Shown here one piece after another: positions 1-4,975 of a stretch of DNA of 10,797 nt. The stretch spans positions 1 through 10,797 of the forward strand of contig JAIELU010000012.1 of assembly GCA_019752775.1 (NCBI GenBank), read 5' to 3'. The DNA comes from Campylobacterales bacterium. GTDB lineage: Bacteria; Campylobacterota; Campylobacteria; Campylobacterales; Arcobacteraceae. The notes beneath the pieces were generated by a model that was not told the origin of the DNA, ran no database searches, and saw only the letters and a list, made by a program, of their open reading frames with translations. The stretch's first letter is position 1, and each line of letters starts with the position of its first letter. A program made the position numbers and the translations under genes.

Positions 1-107
1 TGTTTAAAACCATTTGTATTTATGTTTGCTAAGTTATTACTGATTTGATCCAATCTATTAAATTGATTTATCATTGATGCAGCAAGAGGATAAGTACCTT
101 GATTCAT
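1..107 (-). CDS. flgF: Flagellar basal-body rod protein, FlgF/FlgG2 type (N-terminal fragment, runs off window)
   Basis: Only the first 35 codons are inside the window. The peptide starts MNQGTYPLAASMINQFN and continues with RLDQISNNLANINTNGFK, the N-terminal rod signature (LDxISNNLANxNTxGFK) shared by FlgB, FlgC, FlgF, FlgG and FlgE. This segment forms the D0 coiled-coil helix in axial flagellar proteins. The N-terminus resembles the Campylobacter FlgG2/FlgF paralogue more than true FlgG, which begins MIRxLYTAATGM and is present separately at 1645-2433. The ATG (105-107) has a strong AAAGGAG site about 8 bases upstream and lies 19 bases after the cheZ stop, so it is probably the third gene of a cheY-cheZ-flgF operon. 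It should be exported by the flagellar type III system and build the proximal rod. The class call is firm; FlgF versus another rod paralogue is less certain because the diagnostic C-terminus is missing. Confidence 0.85.
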   Translation of the reverse strand, partial: MNQGTYPLAASMINQFNRLDQISNNLANINTNGFK

Positions 108-126
108 AAAACCACTCCTTTAATTA

Positions 127-1098
127 TTATTGATTTGAAAATTCAGCAATTAATTTATCTAAATCATCACCTATTAAGTCATCTGTATCATCACCATGAA
201 TATGTCGAGCAACGGCAACATCTTTTGTTGTACTATTATCTTCAAATAAATTATTTAAATAAAGAGATAATTTTCTTATCACAGACATTACTCTTTCAAT
301 CTTTTGTCTATTAATATCATTAAATTGCATTAATTCCATTGCTTGAAAAATTTCTGTATCTCCAGAATTTATTAATTTATGTAAATCTTTTAAAGAATTT
401 GTTACTTTATTTGCATTTATCAAATGTTCATCAAATACTTTAATATTTGGAAATTTATTATTTAAAGAAATAAGTAAATCTGATTGTGCTTTTGTAAAAA
501 CTTCAAAATCTTTTATATAACTTCTAACTTCATTATTATTATCAAGAGTTAGACTTAATACATCAAATATTTGAGAAACTTTCTCTTCTGAATCATTTGC
601 AACTTGACTTAATTGATTAACAACCTTAGTATCTTTTTCAGCTGGCAATGGGAAAATCCCCTCATTTATTTTAGAAGAAGTCCAATCTTGAACTATTTCA
701 TCTTCACTTCTAGTATCTTTTTTTTCAACTATTTCAATATTATTCTTTGTATTTTCAAATGCACTTAAATCAAAAGGTATCTCTTCTTCATCTAAAATTG
801 AATCTTTTGTATTAGCACTTTCATTTACACTTTCTATTTCACTTAATAATTTTTCAATATCACTATTGCTAACACTACTTATGTTAGATTTTAAACTATT
901 TTTATCTTCTATCTCATCTATCTTTATTTCTTCTGTCTCGAATTTAATATCTTCTTTTAATTCTTCAGTTTGAGATAATAGTTCCTCAATTTCTTGAGTA
1001 TTGACTTTCACATTTTCTGTAATCTCTTCAGAACTGACATCATCTTCAATATCAAGACCATTCATTAAAGCTTCAATTTCTTCTTGGCTCATACTCAT
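127..1098 (-). CDS. cheZ: CheZ-type CheY-P phosphatase with FliM-like CheY-binding motifs
   Basis: A 323-residue protein, longer than E. coli CheZ (about 214). Residues 150-290 are helical; MQFNDINRQKIERVM (257-271) aligns with the E. coli CheZ catalytic helix (AQDFQDLTGQVIKRMM), so D261 and Q265 would match the active-site Asp143/Gln147 pair. The acidic C-terminus (308-320, GDDLDKLIAEF) resembles the CheZ tail that docks on CheY. The first ~145 residues are acidic and look disordered. The start, SQEEIEALMNG (4-14), is close to the FliM N-terminal CheY-P peptide (SQAEIDALLNG), and similar cores occur at 34-43 and 78-87. It lies 14 bases downstream of cheY, as expected for a CheY-P phosphatase acting at the motor or chemoreceptor. 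ATG at 1098 has AAGG about 8 bases upstream; Met3 is a possible alternative start. Overall identity to E. coli CheZ is low, so the call rests on the motif, the partner gene and the flagellar context. Confidence 0.8.
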   Translation of the reverse strand: MSMSQEEIEALMNGLDIEDDVSSEEITENVKVNTQEIEELLSQTEELKEDIKFETEEIKIDEIEDKNSLKSNISSVSNSDIEKLLSEIESVNESANTKDSILDEEEIPFDLSAFENTKNNIEIVEKKDTRSEDEIVQDWTSSKINEGIFPLPAEKDTKVVNQLSQVANDSEEKVSQIFDVLSLTLDNNNEVRSYIKDFEVFTKAQSDLLISLNNKFPNIKVFDEHLINANKVTNSLKDLHKLINSGDTEIFQAMELMQFNDINRQKIERVMSVIRKLSLYLNNLFEDNSTTKDVAVARHIHGDDTDDLIGDDLDKLIAEFSNQ

Positions 1099-1112
1099 GA
1101 TAATACCTTATA

Positions 1113-1484
1113 TTATTTTTTCAATACCCCATCAAGCTTTTCTTTTAAAACTTCAGCATTAAAAGGCTTAACTATATAATTATTGACACCGGCTTTTAGT
1201 GCAATAATAACTTCACCTTTTCCACCTTCGGTTGTAATCATGATTATAGGTGTTTTTTGATGTATACCTTCGCTTCGAACTTTTTTAACAAGTTCTAAAC
1301 CATTCATATTAGGCATATTCCAATCTGTCAATATAACATCATAACGACTTTCACTAAGTAATTTCCAAGCTTTAACACCATCTTCAGCTTCATCAAAACT
1401 ATCTTTAGTAAATCCTAATTGCATAACTACATTTCCAATGATTCTTCTCATCGTAGAGCTATCATCAACTATTAGAATTCTCAT
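1113..1484 (-). CDS. cheY: Chemotaxis response regulator CheY
   Basis: A stand-alone 123-residue receiver domain, the usual length for CheY. The acidic pocket is D7-D8 (LIVDDSS). The phosphoacceptor is D54 in TDWNMP, the conserved Thr is T84 (MITT), the switch aromatic is Y103 (NNYIVKPF) and the conserved Lys is K106. These match E. coli CheY D12/D13, D57, T87, Y106 and K109 with a constant offset. Phosphorylated by CheA, it would bind FliM at the flagellar switch and change rotation. No output domain follows, which separates it from CheV or transcription factors. The ATG has AAAGGGA about 6 bases upstream. The gene leads a probable cheY-cheZ-flgF operon and diverges from flgG. The adjacent CheZ candidate supports a true CheY rather than an orphan receiver. 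Confidence 0.94.
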   Translation of the reverse strand: MRILIVDDSSTMRRIIGNVVMQLGFTKDSFDEAEDGVKAWKLLSESRYDVILTDWNMPNMNGLELVKKVRSEGIHQKTPIIMITTEGGKGEVIIALKAGVNNYIVKPFNAEVLKEKLDGVLKK

Positions 1485-1515
1485 TAACTATCCCTTTGTT
1501 TTATAAATATTTTCA

Positions 1516-1531
1516 ATTATACTGCATTATA
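1516..1531 (-). promoter_or_regulatory. Candidate -10 element(s) for cheY operon
   Basis: Reading on the minus strand, TATAAT occurs at 1521-1516, about 31 bases before the cheY ATG. A second TATAAT (1531-1526) lies inside a perfect 12-base palindrome ATTATATATAAT (1526-1537). Campylobacterota sigma-70 promoters often have a good -10 and a poor -35, which fits. In such AT-rich DNA these matches are easy to find by chance. I see no sigma-54 (GG-N10-GC) or sigma-28 type site here. Confidence 0.35.
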
Positions 1532-1610
1532 TATAATTTGTTTTAAATTTATACTTAATGTATACAAAAAATAACTCATCAAATTTATCTATATTTAATT
1601 ATTCTTAAAA

Positions 1611-1616
1611 TATAAT
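1611..1616 (+). promoter_or_regulatory. Candidate -10 element for flgG operon
   Basis: A perfect TATAAT sits 28 bases before the flgG GTG start, within AT tracts, giving a leader of about 20 bases that includes the AAAGGA ribosome site. No recognisable -35, sigma-54 or sigma-28 site is visible in 1485-1644. The match is weak evidence in DNA of this composition. Confidence 0.35.
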
Positions 1617-1644
1617 AAATATATGTAATTTTAAAGGATATACC

Positions 1645-2433
1645 GTGATTAGAGGACTCTACACAGCAGCAACAGGTATGAACTCAATGCAACATCAAAT
1701 TGATGTAACATCTAATAATATAGCCAATGTTAATACAACAGGATTTAAGCAAGATAGAGCTGAATTTCAAGATTTAATGTATGAATCACTAAATTATACA
1801 GCAGGACAAACAACTCAAACAACTATAAATCCCACAGGAATAGATGTTGGATTAGGAGTTAGAGTTTCAGGAGTTCAAAAAAACTTTTCCGAAGGTGATT
1901 TAAAATTAACATCAAATACACTAGATTTAGCAATTAAAGGTAAAGGTTTTTTCCAAATAACTCTTCCTAGTGGAGAAACTACTTACTCAAGAAATGGTGC
2001 TTTTAAACTAAATGAAGAAGGTGCTATTGTGAATGGAAGTGGTTATGCTCTTACTCCTGAGATTGTTGTTCCAGATAATGTAACAAAACTTACAATTGGA
2101 ACAGATGGAATTGTAACAGCAACAGACCCTCAAACAGGTGATATTGTTAATTTAGGACAAATTACGCTTGCGGATTTTATAAATCCAGCTGGTCTTACAC
2201 CATTAGGAGATTCATTATTTATGAAAAGTGCCGCATCTGGTGATGTTTTAGAAGGTAATCCAACAGAAGAACAATTTGGAGCAATTCAACAAGGAATGAT
2301 TGAATTATCTAATGTAAAATTAGTTAATGAAATGGTTGATTTAATTACTGCACAAAGAGCATATGAAGCGAATTCAAAAGCAATTACAACAACAGATAGT
2401 ATGCTAGATACTGTTAATAGACTAAAAAATTAA
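1645..2433 (+). CDS. flgG: Flagellar distal rod protein FlgG
   Basis: A 262-residue protein of the standard FlgG length. It opens MIRGLYTAATGM, the FlgG hallmark, followed by the rod motif VTSNNIANVNTTGFKQDR (21-38). The middle has the usual GKGFFQITLPSGETTYSRNGAF segment of the FlgE/F/G D1 domain. The C-terminus has SNVKLVNEMVDLITAQRAYEANSKAI, the conserved D0 helix. It is exported by the flagellar type III system and polymerises into the distal rod under the hook. The start is GTG at 1645, chosen because it gives the canonical N-terminus and has AAAGGA about 8 bases upstream; there is no nearby ATG. It is the first gene of a plus-strand run with two unknown genes. It is separated from the flgF-like gene by the divergent cheY-cheZ pair, whereas the two are adjacent in many bacteria. 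Confidence 0.96.
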   Translation: MIRGLYTAATGMNSMQHQIDVTSNNIANVNTTGFKQDRAEFQDLMYESLNYTAGQTTQTTINPTGIDVGLGVRVSGVQKNFSEGDLKLTSNTLDLAIKGKGFFQITLPSGETTYSRNGAFKLNEEGAIVNGSGYALTPEIVVPDNVTKLTIGTDGIVTATDPQTGDIVNLGQITLADFINPAGLTPLGDSLFMKSAASGDVLEGNPTEEQFGAIQQGMIELSNVKLVNEMVDLITAQRAYEANSKAITTTDSMLDTVNRLKN

Positions 2434-2450
2434 GTAAATAAATAAGATTT

Positions 2451-2825
2451 ATGAAATTAGAAGAATTAAAAAAACTTCGTGAAGAAAAAATTTTAGCACA
2501 TAAAAAAAAGAAAAGAGAATATTATTTAAATAAAAAAGAAGTAAAAAAAATTTATGACTACGATGAAGAGCTTAATAATGAAAACTTTGCATCTAAAATA
2601 AAAGAAATTATAAAAGCCCAAAAAAATTATTTAGATAATAGAAAAGATATAATAATATCAAAATTAAATGACTATAAAAATAAGAAAAAAGAATATTATG
2701 AGCTAAATAAAGAAAAAAGGCTTGAATATGATAAAGAATATAGGGAAAAGAAAAAAGAAGAACTTAAAGAGTATAGAAAAGAGTATTATAAAAAGTTAAA
2801 AAAAAATAAAAGTTTAAAAGAGTAA
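2451..2825 (+). CDS. Small Lys/Glu/Tyr-rich basic helical protein, unknown function
   Basis: I do not recognise this 124-residue protein. By hand count about 36 Lys, 21 Glu, 13 Tyr and 6 Arg make it highly charged and strongly basic, with no signal peptide or membrane segment. Nearly all of it should be helical or coiled coil. A loose motif recurs: KKREYYLNKKE (20-30), KKKEYYELNKEKR (78-90) and YRKEYYKKLKK (108-118). Such EYY/NKE patterns occur in low-complexity parts of unrelated proteins, so they do not indicate function. It starts 17 bases after flgG and ends 3 bases before the next gene, so it is probably co-transcribed with both. The ATG has only a weak AATAAG site, consistent with coupling to flgG translation. 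Possible roles (RNA/DNA binding, export accessory factor) are guesses. The uninterrupted frame and tight packing argue that it is real. Confidence 0.65.
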   Translation: MKLEELKKLREEKILAHKKKKREYYLNKKEVKKIYDYDEELNNENFASKIKEIIKAQKNYLDNRKDIIISKLNDYKNKKKEYYELNKEKRLEYDKEYREKKKEELKEYRKEYYKKLKKNKSLKE

Positions 2826-2828
2826 ATA

Positions 2829-3860
2829 ATGGCAGATGATTATAAACAAGTAAATCCTGATGATATAAATTATACTACAAATACTTATGGTAGTTCAAAT
2901 GATAATGAAGATAATTCAGAAGAAGAGGTTGAAGAAAATAAAGATGAACCTCTAGTTGAAGTAAAAGAAGAATTTGTTAAACCTAAAAAAAATCTTCTTC
3001 ATAAAATATTATTTGGTATTGTTGCTTTTTTACTTTTACTTTTAATTATTGGAGTTGTTCTATATTTTACTGGTTTTTTCGATCCTAAAGAAATAAAAAA
3101 AGTCGAAATCGCAGTTGTTGAGCAAACTGTTGAAAAAGTTGAAGCACCTGAAAATAATTATAAATTTGATATCAAAGATATTAATTCAAAAAAATTAAAC
3201 GAACAATTAGCTGCGTTAACAAGTAAAAATTTAAATGACGAAAAGATTGAAGAATTAGAAAAGAAAGATAATGAAAAAAGATTAATTGATGAGCAAAAAA
3301 GAAAAGAAGATGAATTATTAAAAAAACAAGAAGATGAATTACTAAATCAGAGAACGCAATTAGAACAAAAGAAATTGGAATTAGAAAGAGAAAAAATTCA
3401 CCTTGAAACTATGAAACAACAAGCTTTACAATTAAAAGAAGAATTACATATTGAGAATCATGACAAAAGTACAGAAACAATATCTGCTTTAGATTCAGAA
3501 AAACAAAAAGTTATTGAAACAATAAATAACACTATTCCTAAAAAAGCATTAGAAGAAAAAAAGGAAGGAATAATAAATAAGACTGAAAATGATAAAGATA
3601 ATAATGGTTTTTTATTATTTATAAATGTTGCAAAAATAAAAGATGTTTTGTACAAAAAATATCTTGATAAGATTGTTGCTATAAATCCAAATATAAAACT
3701 CTGTAGAGATGATAAAAATAGAATAGAAATATATTATGGTCCATTTGATAATAGTGAGGACAGAAGTAAATTATTAAATAAATTACTTGAAAATAAATAT
3801 AATGAAGCATATGAATTAGAGTTTACACAAGAAGAGTTTGATAAAAGATGTAACTATTAA
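2829..3860 (+). CDS. Single-pass membrane protein with coiled coil and SPOR-like C-terminal domain
   Basis: A 343-residue protein of unknown function. Residues 1-55 are acidic and probably cytoplasmic. One membrane helix follows (about 57-83, LLHKILFGIVAFLLLLLIIG onward), preceded by KPKK, which suggests a type II topology with the rest in the periplasm. Residues 135-210 form a Glu/Lys/Gln-rich coiled coil. The C-terminus (260-343) has the beta-alpha-beta rhythm and YYGPFDNSEDRSKLLNKLL segment (302-320) typical of SPOR domains, which in known cases bind denuded peptidoglycan glycan strands. Two periplasmic Cys (292 and 341) could pair. Its ATG is 3 bases after the preceding stop, so it is likely in an operon with flgG. 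A wall-contacting part of the flagellar basal body or of cell division are both possible; neither is shown. The gene is solid; the SPOR assignment is by eye. Confidence 0.75.
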   Translation: MADDYKQVNPDDINYTTNTYGSSNDNEDNSEEEVEENKDEPLVEVKEEFVKPKKNLLHKILFGIVAFLLLLLIIGVVLYFTGFFDPKEIKKVEIAVVEQTVEKVEAPENNYKFDIKDINSKKLNEQLAALTSKNLNDEKIEELEKKDNEKRLIDEQKRKEDELLKKQEDELLNQRTQLEQKKLELEREKIHLETMKQQALQLKEELHIENHDKSTETISALDSEKQKVIETINNTIPKKALEEKKEGIINKTENDKDNNGFLLFINVAKIKDVLYKKYLDKIVAINPNIKLCRDDKNRIEIYYGPFDNSEDRSKLLNKLLENKYNEAYELEFTQEEFDKRCNY

Positions 3861-3862
3861 TT

Positions 3863-4396
3863 TTAAGAATTTTCCAAAATAATTAGTGAATCTTTTACTT
3901 GAATTTTTTTATTATTAATATCTATATTTAAAACATATTTATCAAAAATATGGGGTATTAAAAATACTTTTGGATAACCTTTTTCAATAAGTTCATCTGT
4001 AGTTTGAATTTCTAAATAATCATTTAAAGGATATCTTTGTATCTCTTTAACTTTTCCTAATAATAAGTCATTTTCATAAACATTGCAAGAAATTAAATCA
4101 AACCAAAAAAATTCATTCTTTTTTAATTTACAGTTCTCTTTTGTTTTCTCAATAGTAGAATAAAGTTCTTGATTAGTTAGTATTTTAGAAGTTTCGAGAT
4201 CATCAAAATTTTCAAATTTTATTAGTTCTCGAGATGAATTGTATTCAGCTACTTTTAGTTCTAATTTTTTATTAGTTTTAAAAACAGCACCTTTTTTAAA
4301 CTGTTCAGGAAAATCTGTATCCATAAAAAGCCGTAAATGACCTTGTAATCCAACAGCTTTCCCTAACTTAGCTACAAATATTTCATCATTATTCAT
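3863..4396 (-). CDS. rimM: Ribosome maturation factor RimM
   Basis: About 177 residues. The N-terminal domain opens FVAKLGKAVGLQGHLRLF, the RimM barrel signature (GxxxGLxGxxRV). A PRC-barrel follows, with FFWFDLISCNVYENDLLLGKV, then RYPLNDYLEI and the closing KVFLIPHIFDKYVLNID segment (LIPxxxxxVxxID). RimM binds the 30S head through uS19 and helps assemble the 3' domain of 16S rRNA. It lies directly after khpA. I chose ATG at 4396; a TTG at 4402 immediately after the khpA stop would add two residues and has a weak GGTG at a fair distance, so it cannot be excluded. It is the last gene of the block: its stop is two bases from the stop of the convergent gene, and trmD, commonly next, is missing. 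Confidence 0.92.
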   Translation of the reverse strand: MNNDEIFVAKLGKAVGLQGHLRLFMDTDFPEQFKKGAVFKTNKKLELKVAEYNSSRELIKFENFDDLETSKILTNQELYSTIEKTKENCKLKKNEFFWFDLISCNVYENDLLLGKVKEIQRYPLNDYLEIQTTDELIEKGYPKVFLIPHIFDKYVLNIDINNKKIQVKDSLIILENS

Positions 4397-4402
4397 AGAC
4401 AA

Positions 4403-4642
4403 CTATTTCACCACTACTTGTATTTTATAAGAAACACCATCTTTTGCTTTACAACCATTTGCCATAGTTTTTAAAGCATTAATCATATTCCCATTTTTAC
4501 CAATAAGTTTACCAATATCAACACTGTTTACACTAATAACAATTTCAGCGAAATTATCATCAATTAATTCTTTTGTAATACTAACATCCTCAGGTACACT
4601 TACAATTAGTTTTGCATAGTTTTCTATAAATTTAATTATCAT
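4403..4642 (-). CDS. khpA: KH-domain RNA-binding protein KhpA
   Basis: A 79-residue single KH domain, the size of KhpA (YlqC family). The GxxG RNA-binding loop is G48-K-N-G51 in IGKLIGKNGNMINALKTM, followed by the usual helix and a final beta strand (SYKIQVVVK). KhpA proteins bind RNA, often as a heterodimer with KhpB, and affect translation, sRNA behaviour and cell division in Gram-positive species; the role in Campylobacterota is not well defined. The position between rpsP and rimM is the classic location and supports the call. The gene lies 17 bases after rpsP and meets rimM at its stop. The ATG has little Shine-Dalgarno complementarity, so translation may be coupled to rpsP. Confidence 0.92.
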   Translation of the reverse strand: MIIKFIENYAKLIVSVPEDVSITKELIDDNFAEIVISVNSVDIGKLIGKNGNMINALKTMANGCKAKDGVSYKIQVVVK

Positions 4643-4659
4643 ATTATTTTCTGTATTAA

Positions 4660-4887
4660 TTATTTAGAAGCTAATTTTTTAACTTTTTCTGATGGTTTAG
4701 CACCAACACTTAGCCAATAGTTATATCTTTCTTCATCAATTTTTAATACTTTTGGCTCAACAACTGGGTTGAAATAACCAATAGATTCAATCCAACCTGA
4801 ATCTCTTCTTTTTCTTGAATCTGTTACAACGATTCTATAAAATGGTTTTTTGTTTCTTCCCATTCTTGTTAATCTAATTACTGTCAT
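4660..4887 (-). CDS. rpsP: 30S ribosomal protein bS16
   Basis: A 75-residue protein with the complete bS16 signature: the start MTVIRLTRMGRNKKPFYRIV, then DSRKRRDSGWIESIGYFNP and YNYWLSVGAKPSEKVKKL. It binds 16S rRNA in the 5' domain and is needed for 30S assembly. The length is at the short end of the family, lacking the lysine-rich tail seen in some bacteria. The ATG has a strong AAAGGAAAG site. It begins the rpsP-khpA-rimM subcluster, which in many bacteria continues to trmD and rplS. The 88-base leader separating it from ffh holds a long imperfect stem and a candidate -10, so it may have its own transcript as well as read-through from ffh. Confidence 0.97.
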   Translation of the reverse strand: MTVIRLTRMGRNKKPFYRIVVTDSRKRRDSGWIESIGYFNPVVEPKVLKIDEERYNYWLSVGAKPSEKVKKLASK

Positions 4888-4907
4888 GTTTTCTTTCCTT
4901 TTTTTTG

Positions 4908-4913
4908 ATTATA
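4908..4913 (-). promoter_or_regulatory. Candidate -10 element for rpsP
   Basis: TATAAT reads on the minus strand at 4913-4908, about 21 bases before the rpsP ATG. Transcription from it would begin near 4901, leaving a very short leader consisting mostly of the ribosome site. The element overlaps the end of the stem at 4911-4967. Chance occurrence is possible. Confidence 0.3.
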
Positions 4914-4967
4914 GTATTGAATTCTGAACTCCAAAACAAAAGTTAAAAGTTCACAGCTCAACACTAT
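4911..4967 (-). repeat. Long imperfect inverted repeat (stem-loop) in the ffh-rpsP intergenic region
   Basis: Arms 4911-4930 and 4948-4967 (20 bases each) surround a 17-base loop. Read on the minus strand they give 16 Watson-Crick pairs, 2 G-U pairs and 2 internal mismatches. On the rpsP-sense strand the stem is followed by AATC and then A/G-rich ribosome-site sequence, not a U-run, so it is not a standard terminator for ffh. On the plus strand a T-rich tract (4968-4977) follows it, so it would look like a terminator for antisense transcription. It may be an mRNA processing or stabilising element between ffh and rpsP, a leader structure, or a DNA operator. Confidence 0.6.
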
Positions 4968-4975
4968 TTATTTTT

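Noticed and set aside
99..314. Plus-strand open frame of 71 codons
   Set aside because: Antisense to the cheZ and flgF coding regions, with His/Tyr/Leu-rich low-complexity sequence; a shadow frame.
127..1098. Reading the cheZ product as FliM, FliN or FliY because of its SQEEIEALMNG start
   Set aside because: No CheC/X or SpoA domain follows; instead there is a helical region with the CheZ DxxxQ motif.
2451..2825. Phage or mobile-element origin for the Lys/Glu-rich gene
   Set aside because: EYY/NKE-type repeats do occur in phage proteins, but the codon use and AT content match the neighbours and no mobility gene or flanking repeat is present.
3458..3655. Minus-strand open frame of 65 codons
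   Set aside because: Lies entirely opposite the SPOR-like membrane protein gene; Phe/Ser-rich, as expected for the antisense of Lys/Glu-rich coding.
4397..4402. TTG start for RimM directly after the khpA stop
   Set aside because: Possible, but ATG at 4396 gives a normal N-terminal length; kept only as an alternative.
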